64,000 nt of DNA from contig NC_072473.1 of the NCBI RefSeq assembly GCF_027574615.1, positions 113,070,529-113,134,528 of the forward strand. Direction: 5' to 3'. Of the stretch, positions 12,701-25,122 are shown in pieces. The DNA is from Eptesicus fuscus (taxonomy: Eukaryota > Chordata > Mammalia > Chiroptera > Vespertilionidae). Made by a program: the position numbers and the translations under genes. The notes beneath the pieces are model-generated. The model was not told the DNA's origin. It made no database searches and saw only the letters and a program-made list of their open reading frames with translations. How positions within the stretch are numbered: the stretch's first letter is position 1; each line of letters begins with the position of its first letter.

Positions 12701-13569
12701 ATTGTGTCCCATAGGATTTGCAATGTTGTGTTTTTATTGTCATTAGTGTCCAGGATGTTTTTAATTTCTTCTTTGATCTCATTGATAACCCAATCATTGT
12801 TTAGTAGCATGCTATTCAGTTTCCAAGTGTTTGAATTTTTTGGAATGTTTTTATTATAGTTTATTTCTAATATTATGCCATTGTGGTCTGAGAAAATGCT
12901 TGATATGATTTCAATCTTTTTGAATTTGGGGAGACTTTGCTTGTTAACCAATATATGGTCTATTTTTGAGAATGTCCCATGTGCACTTGAGAAGAACGTA
13001 TATTCCATGGCTTTGGGGTGAAATACTCTGAAGATGTCAATTAGGTCCATCTGATCTAGTGTGTCATTTAGAATTGCTGTTTTTTTGCTGATTTTTTGTC
13101 CAGAGGATTTATCCATTGATGTCAGTGGTGTATTAAAGTCCCCTACTATGATTGTATTGATGTCGATCTCTCCCTTGATATATTCCAGCAGATTTTTTAT
13201 GTATTTGGGTGCTCCTGCGTTGGGTGCATATACATTTACCAGAGTTATATCTTCTTGCTGGATTGCTCCCTTTAGTATTATGTAGTGGCCTTCCGTATTT
13301 CTTATTAAAGCCTTTACTTTGAGGTCTATTTTATCTGATATAAGTATCGCAACCCCAGCTTTTTTCTCATTTTCATTTGCCTGAAAAATGTTTTTCCATC
13401 CCTTCACTCTCAGTCTGTGTGTGTCTTTTGCTCTAAGGTGGGTCTCATGTAGACAACAAATATATGGGTCATGTTTTCTTATCCATTCAGCTACCCTATG
13501 TCTTTTGATTGGTGCATTTAATCCACTTACGTTTACTGTTATTATTGATAAGTACCTGTTTGTTGACAT
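9745..13569 (-). pseudogene. L1 ORF2 (endonuclease and reverse transcriptase), broken
   Basis: 13569-11638 is an unbroken 644-codon stretch: an APE-type endonuclease (HETH, VGDFNT, SDHNG) and the first half of the reverse transcriptase (GFIPGMQGW, ISIDAEKAFDKIQHPF). A TAA at 11637-11635 is an in-frame nonsense change; the same frame resumes and includes FADDMILY, the catalytic aspartates. Frameshifts near 11030 and 10800 follow. The last 350 codons hold the C-terminal Cys cluster (CWRGCGEKG) and end MISLICGI. So the copy is full length but not mobile on its own, and few lesions suggest fairly recent insertion. Confidence 0.9.
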
Positions 13570-13631
13570 ATTTTTCCTTAGTGTTTGTGTTTCTTCTTGC
13601 CTTTCTCTTTCTTCTTTTTACAGCAGCCCCT

Positions 13632-14514
13632 TTAGCATTTCTTGCATGCTGGTTTGGTAGTGATGAACTCTCTTAGCCCTTTTTTGTCTGTGAAGCTTCT
13701 GATTCCACCTTCAATTTTGAATGATAGCCTTGCTGGGTATAGTATTCTTAGATTCAGTCCCTTGTTTTGCATCACTTTGTATATTTCATTCCATTCCCTT
13801 CTGGCCTGGTGTGTTTATGTTGAGAAATCAGTTGATATTCTGATAGGAGATCCCTTGTAGGTAACTTTCTGTTTCTCTCTGGCAGCCTTTAAGATTCTTG
13901 CTTTGTCGTTGGTGTTCGTCAATTTAATTATGATGTGTCTTGGTGTCGGTCTTTTGGGGTTCAACTTGTTTGGGACTCTGTGTACTTCTTGGACTTGGAT
14001 AGTTTTTTTCTTGCCAATATCAGGGAAGTTTTCTGTCATTATTTCTTCTAACAGGTTTTCTATTCCTTGCTTCTCTTCCTCTCCTTCTTTTATCCTTATT
14101 ATTTGAAGGTTGTTTCGTTTTGCGTTGTCCCGAAGCTCCCTTAGGCTCTCCTCTTGCTTTTTAAGTCTTCTTTCCAGTTGCTGCTGTGTTTGTGTGTTTT
14201 TTCCTACCTGGTCTTCTAATTCGCTGATGCGGTCCTCAGCCTCTTCTATTCTTTAAGCCTTCCATTGTGTTCTTTATTACAGCTATGTCGTTCTTCATCT
14301 CCTCTTGGTTTCTTTTCATGTTGGTGACATTTTCATTCAGCTCCTTATAGTTATCATTGAGTTGTGTGTATTTATCATCCATCCATTTAAACATCCTTAT
14401 AACGAATACTCTGAATTCTTTCTCTGTTAAGCTGCTAGCTTCAAGTTCATTTAACTCCCTTTCTGGTGATTCCTCTTTTTCCTCCCTTTGGGAATTTCCT
14501 TTTTTTCTCCCCAT
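13632..14514 (-). pseudogene. L1 ORF1, broken
   Basis: Starts MGRKKGNSQREEKEE, then a charged coiled coil (FKWMDDKYTQLNDNYKELNE), then the RNA-binding domain with PTPRHIIIKL and KGSPIRISTDFST. ORF1p is the trimeric RNA chaperone of the L1 particle. The frame breaks near 14236 and an in-frame stop follows DFST near 13815; homology continues (LYPARLSF, FTDKKGLREF) to the stop at 13632-13634. Confidence 0.8.
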
Positions 14515-16082
14515 GTTTTCCTGTAATGTTTTAATTGTAGATCCGCTTGCTTTGCTACCCAGGATCTTTTGGGGATGGTGCTACTGGTGTAATCTCTCAG
14601 TTCTCCTGGGCTTGGTAATCTAGTGTAGCTCCCTACTTGAGCTACTTGGGTTCTCTTGATGTAGGCCTGGAAGCTTGAGAGGCACAACTGTGGTGTCTAA
14701 AAGTCAGCAGCTATGGAGTGGAGTGTCCCAGTTTTTGCTGTCTTGCACCCTTAGTTGAAATCGCGCGTGTCCAGTGGGAACTCACAGTGGCACCCAGGAA
14801 CCATCTGTTGGGAGAGCTCCCAGTGGCTCCCACTAGCACCCTGTGTGTAGATGGGCTCAGGGTGCCTGCCTGTTGTAAATTCCCTTCTGTGGAGGTGTGT
14901 TTGCAGGCGGACAGCTCTGACACACTTTGAGGGACTCTGGCACTGAAGTTAAACAGCTAGGGTGTATGTGGGAAGTTATTCAGGAGAAAGGAGTTCAGAG
15001 TTTCTGCTGTGGGGCAGCGCATCCTTGGCTGTACAGAATCACACCCAGCAGGGGCTCAAAGCAGCCCCCCAGAGGACCCTGTGGATATATGGGCTCAGGG
15101 CGCCTTCCCTTGCTGTGGCTGTGAGTTTGCCTGCTCTGGAGTGTGCCCGAACTGGTGGTGCACCCACTGGCGCACAGCTCTGACAGAATTTGAGAGACTC
15201 TGGCACTGAAGTTAAACAGCTAGGGTGTATGTGGGAAGTTATTCAGGAGAAAGGAGTTCAGAGTTTCTGCTGTGGGGCAGCGCGTCCTTGGCTGTACAGA
15301 ATCACACCCAGCAGGGGCTCAAGCAGCTCCCCAGAGGACCCTGTGGATATATGGGCTCAGGGCACCTTCCCTTGCTGTGGCTATGAGTTTGCCCGCTCTG
15401 GAGTGTGTGCAAATTGGTGGCGCACCTGCCAGCGCAAAGCTCTGACGCACCCTGGCACTGAAGTTGCACTGCAGGGGTGTCCGTGGGCAGTTATTTAGGA
15501 AGAGGCAGTTCAGAGATTCTACTGTAGGGCCGCGCACCCTTGACTGTGCAGAATCACCCCCTCAGGGGCTCTCAGTGGTTCCCCAGCACTGCCTGGGCAG
15601 TGGAGTGCCCGGGTGCCTATGGGCTGGGGACAGGGAGAGTCCCGAGTTCCGTCGCTGGGGAGGGGGAGGTTGTACTTACTGCTTTCAGCGGCGCACTTTT
15701 GGAGAAGGAGGTCTCAGGGTTCGTGCATCTGCAGCTGGGGTGGCAGGTCTTCTACCAGAGTGGCTGTAGTGACCAGGTTTGCTTCCGAGACCAGACTGGG
15801 TGGTGGTAAGGTTAGGATTCTAGTCTCTAGCAGTTCCGTTCTTAAAGATGGCGGGGTCTCTGTGCCACTGGTGTCCTCCCTGGAGTGTTTGCAGAGGCCG
15901 CGGGGTTTTGCCAACCAAGACTGCCTGGATTGGATGCCCCCTGGAAGAACTGCAGGGTCCAACTGTCCCTATTTCATTCACACACACACCCACACACGTC
16001 CACACACACCTCTGTCACTCCTTCACTCAATCACACAGTCACCCTCCCTACCTACCTGCCGGTCGCCATCTTCCTCCTCTCC
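14515..16082 (-). promoter_or_regulatory. L1 5' UTR with tandem monomers
   Basis: Promoter region of the L1. Units of about 250-263 bp repeat in tandem: TGGCACTGAAG recurs at 14938, 15201 and 15453, each followed by the same string of motifs (GAGTTCAGAG, CTGTGGGGCAGCG, ATATGGGCTCAGGG). A diverged partial unit lies at 14690-14925. Units 1 and 2 are nearly identical. The outer part has CA-rich and GC-rich sequence. Monomeric L1 promoters are typical of rodents. Confidence 0.65.
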
Positions 16083-16464
16083 CACCATAATGGGTTTTAT
16101 ATTCCTACAACTGAAGAACGTTTTGGCTCTCGAAGGGATGATGGAAGCCAATATGCATTGAAGTACTAAGCACCCAGCAAGGACCAGTTATGCCAGCAAT
16201 AAGGAATACCCTTGGATTGGATTATGAGTTATTGGGAACTAGGTAAAACACAAACAGTAACTGAGTTTTTGGACAAAATTGAAAGCCAGCTCAAATGACT
16301 TATTAGTGGTTCAAAGCTTAATTTCTTGGCCTTGCTGCAAAGGACTGATCTTGTCAAGGTAACACAAGCAAAGTATAATGGGAATCAGTTACAGGAGAAA
16401 GCCAGGAGCTGAGGAGAAGCTAGTGATTATGGTGTTATTAAGTTCCGTTTAAGAAACCTGCTAT

Positions 16465-16690
16465 CCCTGGGAGTCAGTATGCGCAGTGGAAAAAATCACA
16501 GACTTTGAAGTCCCATAGACCAGCGTTCAAATTATGACCAGCCATTTAAATTTTCAAAGCTGCAGTCTCCTCATTTGTAAAAATGTGGTAATAATGCCTA
16601 CTTTATTTGGTCATAGTGAGGACTAACTCTGATAATGTATGTAAAAAATGCCTAATAAACTACAGCACATTGTTAGTGCTTAGAAAATGT
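16465..16690 (+). repeat. MIR SINE
   Basis: Shows GTGGAAAAAATCACAGACTT, CAGTCTCCTCATTTGTAAAA and the tail CACATTGTTAGTGCTTAG in MIR order. Confidence 0.65.
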
Positions 16691-19600
16691 TCTCTCCCTC
16701 TTCCTTAAAAATCCTGAAGAATAAAACATCCAGCTGGCCAATTTAAGGGAGCCCATCATATCTGTAGATATTATGACCTCCAGGACAAGAACAATTTTGA
16801 AAATACATAAATTCACAGTTCAGAGCTGTGAATTCCTCAATCCCTAAATAAGGTTTTTTAAAAATGAATGATGAGAGGAGACTCAGGTTGAAAAACACAA
16901 ACAGTAAATCTAATATCTTAGCAGGATCAAGGCAGAGCAGATACAAGCAAGGCACTATAATCATCCACTTGGGTTTAACAATGAAAAACACTGCATTTAA
17001 AAAGCCACCAAGAGCAAAGATACAGAATGCTATGTGAAAGTCTAATGGCTTTCTTTGACGCAGGCCCCTTCACAGATAAGGGAATGCACTGGAGAAGAAA
17101 CATTTAGATTTCATTCATCCAGTGTTGTCTCTGGATGGACGTGCAAAAAAGCCAGATTCTGTTTAGCAATTTGATCAAAATAGCCAAAGGATATTAAGAC
17201 CTTATATGAAAAAATATAGGTCAATCAGTCCCATGTATAATTTCCATGAACAGCTTATTGTGAATTTGTTATAAAAATTGTGACATGACTAAGTTTTATA
17301 CTGACTTCTCAGGTAGCTAACATTATACAGAGCATACCAGTTGCAGAAGACTACTTTCAAGAACATAAGAACACAAAGCACTCCTTGCAGGGGCATTTTG
17401 GGTGATCCCAGAAGTGTTAGAGGCAGGTTTCCCTAATCCACCCACACTCACCTGTTTGTCCACATGACCAATAAGCCCATCTCTGAGAGTTGGCCAGCTG
17501 GAGTTAGCCTTGGGATATCTTTTTCTATATGAAGACGTGTACATGGTTCAAACGGGAAATGAACTCGTGACTTTGACTTCATTCTCTCAGTAACTGGCCA
17601 AACTGAATAGAGACCAGTGAAATCAGCAGGCATGAGAGAAATTTCAAGAGGAAAAAATAGTGTTGATAGCTGGGCAGCAAGAACAGCAATGGACATAAGG
17701 TTTGACCACAACTCCTTGGCTGCTGTCAGCCACGCACTTATTTTGTGACTCCTCACTACCCTCCATGTCATCCTTCAAACCATTGGCTGAACTGAAATCT
17801 TCTCATTTTAATTAAAAAATATTTATTCGTTATTTCTGCAGTCACATAAACCCAATTATGGTACCTACAAGTGTCAACTGTCATTCATTCATTTATCTGT
17901 CTATTCATCTGTTTACCTACCCCACAAGCATTCATTATTCAGAGCTAGGTATTAAAACTGCCTAGGTATCAAGCTTTGCTTGGATTTGTTATATATATAT
18001 ATATATATATATATTGATCTACATATGATTTTCATGATTCTTTTCTGATTATAATAGCAATTTTTATTCATTTCAGAAAATTCTGAAAATACATAAAGCT
18101 ATCCATAATTGTATCATCCAGAGATGATCACTGTTATTCTCTTTTAACTGTTTTCTTCACTTAGCTTTATATTGTGTATTCTTCTGTCATTAAGTTTTCT
18201 TCAAAAATATGACTTGTAAAGGTTGCATGTTTTTTCAACATAAGTATATATTTTAACCATTTCCCTATAGTTGTACATTTATGTTATTTCCAATTTCTCA
18301 CTGTTATAATATCACTATAAATATCCTTTTGTATAAATATTTGACATGTCTGTTTAATGCCTTTGGATAAATTCTCCAAAGCAATATTACTAGTTCAAGG
18401 AGCATTAAACATAAGAATTCTGATTTATATTCTTGCTGGAATTTCTTGAAGTGTAATGTTTCCCTAGGATATTTGCTAACAAAAATGAAAAGTGAGTTAT
18501 AAATGAACCAACCACCCTGATATGAATATCTCAAAAAAAAGTACATGGCTTCCTGAAAGTATAAACCATACTGAGGGGGATTACCTAGTTGGTATTTACA
18601 AAAGGAAACCTATTGATATGTCTTGCTGCTAGAGTTAATCTGCAAATTTAGAAATCTGAACTAATGGGACACAGCACTTAAGAACAGCCCTCACAGTACA
18701 ACTAGATCATCAATATAGCTTTGTATAATATCCAAGTATTGATTTCAATGTGTTTTCACTCTTAAAACTTTCTGAGGTAGTTGTTTTGCACAATACTGTC
18801 AAATGCTAAGGCATGAGAATATAAAAATATGATCACATGGAGCCAGGAGACAAGTTTTGATTCAGTTAAGCCTTGAAGCCATAGTCTCACAGCCTTGCTG
18901 AAAAGGAAAGGTGTGCTCCACCTAATGGATCACCTATGGCAGGGTAAAGTTCATAAGAGCTTAACATGCTACTACCCAACCATATGTCCACTGGATTTAC
19001 AAGCTGTTGGGACCATAATCAGCCACTGAGCTCAAAGAGCCCTCTCATGAGGAGTCCTAGAAACGACCAGTGCAGCTGCTTAGGGTCTCAGAGTCTGTTT
19101 CAACGCACAAAGCAGTTCCTGTTGTTGTTATTGTTGAGTTTTTTTTCCCCAAAACACCTCTATACAATGAGTCAGGCAGGATTCATTTGCTCCAGAGGAC
19201 TGGGGGGCGGGGACTAAAATCATGTAAGACCAAGAGCTTGAGGGGGGTCTCTTATTTCTTTAGGTTTGTGATTGAGTCATATTTCCCATTTACTATAATA
19301 AATCTACATCAGTTCCAGTTCTGTCTCAATTGTGTTGACATTAGGCACTAAAAAGCTGATAAACACACTGAGATAACACCGTTATTGGCCCAGTGAAATG
19401 CCTCACTGTCTTACAAAACTGTTCATTGTGCTTTTATCACTCATAATATTTTTGCAGATTTGCCCACTGGGCCATTCAACAAATACTAAAACACTTCCCA
19501 CATAAAAGCAAACTGGTGTCATGTCATCTCAAGAGATGGGTTAAAAAGTGAGAAAACTAAACCAGGCAATTATAGCTGAATGGCTAGAGGTTATTTCAAA

Positions 19601-20479
19601 TGTGATGCATAATCCAAATTTCAACTACTACTTTAAGATTACCAGGTCCCTTGGCGGTTTTATACAATGATGTGTTAAATTGTTTATCTTATTTACTAAA
19701 TAAATGGGATAGACAAGGATGCACAATGAATGTTTATAATGAGTTAGGCACAGCCCAAAATAAAACTGAATAGTGATGCTATAACACTGAATAAATAAAA
19801 GAAATATCCTTTAGTGAAACCTTAGGAATTGAGATTTATGCGGAGTGGCCATTCTGAGAAGATATGAAGACATTTGTTTTTTAAAAAGCAATATCATTAC
19901 TCTAATTTACATGTAATATCCTGACTGGGCTAGGCTATCAAAACTGTTGTCCCTTATATGATATACTTTAGTGAATGAAAAAGTACTTATAATCAGGTTC
20001 ATAGTAGTTTAATCACTCCTCCCATAAATTTATTTATAAGCCTAACCCACTTCTTTGCACTGGATGAGAGACAGTGGGAAGGCTAGCCCCATGTCCACAT
20101 TATTAAATTTCAAACTAGTGGCATCTGTATCAATAATTCCAAGTTCTTCAATAAATGGTTTAACACACGACAAGAACAAGTTCATCTGTGTGTGATGGGC
20201 TAGTGATGAAGGAGGTCGTTGAGAAGACCAAAAAAAGGAAGAGAGGGAAAGCAGTACAAAGTGGAGAATAAGAGGAAAAAAATATATTTAGTTGCATGTC
20301 TCTAGGAAAATAATTGCAGTCCAGTATTATGGTTAAGTGTCAAAGAGTGACCAACCACAGCTATTGAACTTCTTTCTCCCAGGGTGCTATAAAGATAGGG
20401 GAATTAATGAAATCAATATTCTTTACTGCTCACCTGCAATAAACTTTAAGTAACCCTGGATGAGACTGTGTCAGTACAC

Positions 20480-20910
20480 CTCTAGCATAGTCATTACAAG
20501 CATGGGCTCATAAGCCAGACTGCCTAGGTTAGAATCCTAGTTCTGCCATTTCCTAGGAACAAAAGTATTTTACCATTCTGTACCTGTTTCTCATCAGAAA
20601 AATGAGAATAGTACCTACTTTATAGGGTGATTGGAAGAATGTAAACTGTTTTTTTTTTTATATTTTTTTGTTGATTTCAGAGAGGAAGGGAGAGGGAGAG
20701 AGAGATAGAAACATTAATGATGAGAGAGAATCATTGATCAGCTGCCTCCTGCACACCTAGCATGTCCCTCGATCTCCTGGTTCACAGGTTGACACTAAAC
20801 CACTGAACCACTGAACCGGGCACTGTAAACAGAGGTTTAGAAACACAATATACTTATAACAGTATCTGACACATAATAAAGCCATATAAGTGTTATTATT
20901 ATTTTTTTTC
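20480..20910 (+). repeat. MIR SINE, interrupted
   Basis: AGCCAGACTGCCTAGGTTAG through CAGAAAAATGAGAATAGTAC, then after the inserted Ves SINE, TATCTGACACATAATAAAGC. Confidence 0.7.
20650..20822 (-). mobile_element. Ves SINE inserted in a MIR
   Basis: Reverse copy with oligo-T, GAGAGAATCATTGATCAGC and a decayed tRNA head. It splits the MIR at 20480-20910; short TGTAAAC repeats flank it. Confidence 0.8.
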
Positions 20911-21179
20911 TAATGCTGCAGCATTTCAAATTTCAAAAAATTGAAAGTTTTTTCATCATATAGCCTACAGACCTTGATCACTATTTTATCCCTTCAAACC
21001 TAGTGTTTCCTGGTCAGAAACATCAGTTATTGGATCTTCAGATTGCTGGTCACATGAGGGATTTGCTTATTCAAAAAAAAAATCCATGTAATCATCTGGA
21101 GTTAATATTAATCAATCTGTATTTTGTTATTGAGTAGCTTCATTGAAATCCCTCACTAGCTATCCCAATCAAGCTAAAC

Positions 21180-21700
21180 CACATTCATGCTGGGCTTTTA
21201 TAAATACTTGATTGAGATAATTTACATACCATAAAGAGCACCTGTTTAAAGCATATAATTTAATGTTCCTTAGTATAGAGTTGTGCAACCATCACCATAA
21301 TCTAATTTTAGAATATTTTCATTCCAAAATTAAATTTTATACCCATTATCAGTCCTTCCCCATCTCACCCCCTCCACCCAGCCATAGGAAACCACTAATT
21401 TATTTTCTATCTTTATGGATTTTCCTATTCTGGGTATTTAACTGGGATCATATATGTGGCCTTTTGTGCCTGACTTCTTGCATTTATAATGTTTTCAAGT
21501 TCAGTCCACATTGTAGCATATATCAGCATTTCATATCTCTTTATGGCTGAATAATACTCTATTGCATGGATATACTACTATTCGTTTATCCATTATTCAG
21601 TTGATGGGCATCTGGGTTGTTTCTGCCTTTTCATTATTGTGAATAATGCTGCGAGGATGATATGGCAATTCTGTTTTGCTTTTGAGGAACTGTCCAACTA
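21180..21700 (-). repeat. Old L1 3' fragment
   Basis: Reverse of the ORF2 end and 3' UTR: TATGGCTGAATAATACTCTA encodes, on the minus strand, the YTMEYY-like end; preceded by ATTGTGAATAATGCTGC. Confidence 0.65.
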
Positions 21701-22689
21701 TCTTCCAAAGGAGCCACACCATTTTACAACCTCTCCAGCAGTGTATGAGAGTTTTAATTTCTTCACCAACTCTTGCTATTATCTTTTTTATATACTGGGC
21801 TTTTTACTTGGGAAAATAATTACTTCTCTTCCAAACCAGCAGTGCCTGCTTACCTTTGTGTTACCCTTTCATTCTAAGCATTTTTTAAATTTACAGACTT
21901 TATTTTTTAGAAAAGTTTTTGATTTACAGATAAATTGAGTAGACAGTAAAGAGAGTTGTCTTGTTTTGAGACAAACAAGATTTCAATCACTGTCCTTAGT
22001 CCCTTTAAATATTGTTTCCTTGTATTCACTGACTGAAAGAGTTCCCTTCTTAGTATACCTTCAAAAGACACTGTGGATCTATTTCATATTTGACATGCCC
22101 CTAAAAAGATATTTTTCAATCAAAATTTATAATTCAAACATACAACGGAGAGTTATTACTTAAGGGGACTCTATGGTGAATAATCTTTATGAAACACTAA
22201 ATTCTTCATACATGTAAATAATCCCATACAAATGTTATGTGGCAAGAAGCAGATCTTTATGTATTCCCTAAGGCACCCTTACTGCAGAGTATTTCACTAT
22301 AGAAATTGGTTAATCCTGAGTGTTCAATCAAAATACTCTATCCATCAATAAGTTAAGGGAGGGAGGGGGTGAGGAGGATAATATATTAATCCATGACTAA
22401 AAATAGAATAAGAAACTATACCAAAAGAGCAAATCAAATGCTTTAATTTGAACTATCTTCCCATGATTTTGGCTACTATAAAGACAGCAGTCCTTAAAGC
22501 TTTAGTAATTTGGCTAAAGACCTCATCAACTTCACACTATTTTTCTCCAAATTCCATATTAACAATAATTTACTCTCTTGCCTCCTTTACTCTTTATCAT
22601 TCATCAGAATATTAGTCTCATTAAGACAACTGAAGTTGTCTGAGTATATAGTCATCACTAGTGTCCTCTGTGTTTTTCTGCCCTATTTT

Positions 22690-23420
22690 ATGTTGGACTT
22701 CCCCAGGCTCAGTACTTGGACTTTTGCTCATCTGACACTTACTCCCTTGGTGATCCCATTCAGTGTTATGGCTTTAAATATCATATATATGCTGATGATT
22801 TCCAAATGTACACTCTCCAGCCCTCTCCCCTGAACTCCACACTTATATGTCTCACTGCCTACTACACATCTCTATTAAAGTATAATAGGCATTTCAAACA
22901 ACGTACAAAACAAACAAAAAAAATCCCTATACTTCCTGAGTCCTCTCCATCCCTATGGAAATAATGCCCTTCTAGTAGCTCAGGCCTTAGAGGATCTTGG
23001 CTCTTTTTCTCTTACAACCCACATCCTATCCCTTAGCAAGTCATTATTTACTCTTCAAAATATAGGTATTTCAACCCCTTCTCGGAGCCTCTCCTGTGAT
23101 TACCCTCATCCAAACCACCATAACTTATACCATCACATTAGACTCTGGGTACATGCTCACCTCAGGGCCTTTGCATTTGCTTTAAACCTATATTGGCTTT
23201 TTATCTTACCTCCTATAGATTCCAAACAAATTTGTCTTGCTCAGTGTACGACCTTAACCGAATATTCCTTGTGCCTCTTCCCTGCTTTTTCTACAAAGCA
23301 TATATCAACCTCCAATGTATTATATATTTATTCATTAATCTTTTATAGACAGTAAGCTACACGAGGCAGAGATAGTTGTTGAATCAATAGTTAATAAGAT
23401 TAGGTATATCTCCCCAAGCC
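22690..23420 (+). repeat. L2 LINE fragment
   Basis: CTGATGATTTCCAAATGTAC, CCTGAACTCCACACTTATAT, CTCAGGGCCTTTGCATTTGC and GTAAGCTACACGAGGCAGAG occur in L2 order. Confidence 0.65.
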
Positions 23421-23448
23421 CCTCAATTTTCCCTTAAAAACCTATTCT

Positions 23449-23662
23449 CTTTTTTAATATATTTTATTGATTTTTTTACAGAGAGGGAGAGGGATAGTTA
23501 GAAACATCGATGAGAGAGAAACATCAATCAGTTGCTTCCTGCACACCTCCTACTGGGGATGTGCCCGCAACCAAGGTACATGCCCTTGACCGGAATTGAA
23601 CCTGGGACCTTTCAGTCCTCAGGCCGACGCTCTATCCACTGAGCCAAACCAGTTAGGGCAAT
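23449..23662 (-). mobile_element. Ves SINE with target-site duplication
   Basis: AACCTATTCT at 23439-23448 and 23663-23672. Reverse copy with a clear B box and A box (CACTGAGCCAAACCAG). Confidence 0.9.
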
Positions 23663-24229
23663 AACCTATTCTTTATCTACCAATCCATCATTATCAGTAA
23701 TTCAAAATTTAATTTCATTCCATTTAAATCTCACAGTATTTGCTGAACCTTTGCTATATTTTAGACATTTTATCAGATTTTTGCATACAGATCAATTAAT
23801 TTATTCATTTAACCTATATTTACTAAGTAATATAACTGTGCTAGGTTCTGAGAACACAGCAGTAAACAACATCAACAGAATCTCTATTTTTATGGAACTT
23901 AAAGACTGATGGGTGATAGAGGTGTTAATCAAATAATCACACAAATATATTGTTATAAATACATAATATAAGAAATGATAACAAGAGAAGTTACTAAGAT
24001 TGGAAAATTTTTCTGAAGAAATAGCATTTAACTTGAGGTTAATTAAATCCATTTTACAATATATATAAACCCTTTAAGAAACTATCTTTCAGTCTATACC
24101 ATTGCAAAAATATGGCTTCCTTTTTGCTCATCTATTTGGGAATGAGTCTGGTATCTGCTTGGTGCATTAATTCTTATTTTATTTTTAAATTACAGTTTAC
24201 AGTAAATATTATTTTACTGGTATAGTAGT

Positions 24230-24900
24230 CTTCAAATAAATATAAACAATGAGATACCACTGCACACCTATATGAATAGCCAAAATGCAAAACACTGACA
24301 ATACCAAAATCTAGCAAGAATGTGGAGAAATAGAAACTTATTCATTGTTGGTGGGAATGCAAAATGGTACAGTTACTTTGGAAGACATTTTGGAATCCTA
24401 TATAATAAAGGAATATGCAAATTGTCTGGGATGCCATAACATCACGACCGCAGCAAGTGGCATGCACAGCAGGCGCAAGTGGGCGGGGCCTTGCAGCATT
24501 GGGGATGGGGGTGGGGCCACACTGGGGGTTAGGCAGGTGTGTGCAGAGGGAGACCACCACCTCTGGGGGTCTGCAGGCCTCCACAGTGGCCAGGCCCAGG
24601 ATCCGCAGGTCTTCCCTGGCTCCGGCCTATCTCTTTGGGGCAATCCATTGAGGAGCCCCGGATGGGTGGGTGGGGCACAGGGCTCCCACACTGTGACAGG
24701 GCACAGGCCAGGCTGGGGGATCCCCCCCACCAAGTGCATGAATTTTGTGCACTGGGCCACTAGTTTTCTTATAAAACTAAACATACTCTTACCATACTCT
24801 CCAGCAATTGCACTCCTTGGTATTTACTCAAATGAACTGAAAGCTTGTGTTCACACAAAAAATTTGCACGTGAATATTTATAGCAGCTTTATTCATAACT
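24230..24900 (+). repeat. L1 ORF2 fragment split by a Helitron
   Basis: AATGAGATACCACTGCACAC and GTTGGTGGGAATGCAAAATG lie left of the Helitron; CAGCAATTGCACTCCTTGGT lies right of it. The halves are contiguous in L1. Confidence 0.75.
24396..24763 (+). mobile_element. Helitron (HeliBat-like) inside an L1 fragment
   Basis: The 5' end reads TCCTATATAATAAAGG, the 3' end is hairpin GTGCATGAATTTTGTGCAC (24734-24752) then GGGCCACTAG. The base before is A and the base after is T, the Helitron target. It splits one L1 fragment (24230-24395, 24764-24900). Non-autonomous; no Rep/helicase seen. Confidence 0.85.
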
Positions 24901-25122
24901 AGAGGCCCGTTGCAGGAAGATTCCTGTTGTGACCCACAGGTTGAGAACCACTGCTATAGAGCCTAAGACCATTGGAAAACACAAATATTTACATTATGAT
25001 TCATTAACAGTAGCAAAATTACAGTTATGAAGTAGCAACGAAAATAATTTTATGGTTGGGGGTCACCACAACATGAGGAACTGTATTAAAGGGTCGCAGC
25101 ATTAGAAAGGTTGAGAACCATA
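24898..25122 (-). mobile_element. SPIN-like hAT fragments next to a Helitron-type end
   Basis: 24898-24903 is a minus-strand CTAG end with hairpin CAGGAATCTTCCTG. At about 24928-24952 is the reverse of a hAT terminus (CAGTGGTTCTCAACCTGTGG). 24961-25122 is colinear with SPIN-family DNA as I recall it (CCTAAGACCATTGGAAAACAC to AAAGGTTGAGAACCA). SPIN elements are hAT transposons spread horizontally in tetrapods, including bats. Confidence 0.55.

Larger units (their letters stand above)
6780..16082 (-). mobile_element. L1-led 9.3-kb insertion flanked by 21-bp direct repeats
   Basis: The 5' end at 16082 begins GGAGAGGAGGAAGATGGCGA, with the YY1-type AAGATGGCG where L1 promoters carry one. It then holds a repeated 5' UTR, ORF1, ORF2, a short 3' UTR to about 9660, retrovirus-like and composite sequence to 6936, a 110-bp unmatched stretch and an (AAT)n tail. 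Bases 6759-6779 and 16083-16103 agree at 20 of 21 positions and abut the two ends, so they read as one target-site duplication. Either one chimeric transcript inserted, or a second element later landed in the L1 3' UTR. Confidence 0.7.
16104..21180. other. Intergenic DNA between L1 and L1 fragment
   Basis: Holds a MIR (16465-16690, plus), an (AT)n run (17990-18015), a probable old LINE 3' piece (18040-18420) and a MIR split by a SINE (20480-20910). The minus frame at 17448-17771 has no known domain. The rest is unrecognised. Confidence 0.5.

Noticed and set aside
14718..16161. Many overlapping plus-strand frames with repeated protein text
   Set aside because: Produced by the tandem L1 5' UTR monomers, not genes.
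17323..17771. Overlapping minus-strand frames of 73 and 107 codons
   Set aside because: No similarity recognised, no splice-site pattern and no conserved context.
24345..24902. 185-codon plus-strand frame
   Set aside because: Joins L1 fragments across an inserted Helitron; not a gene.
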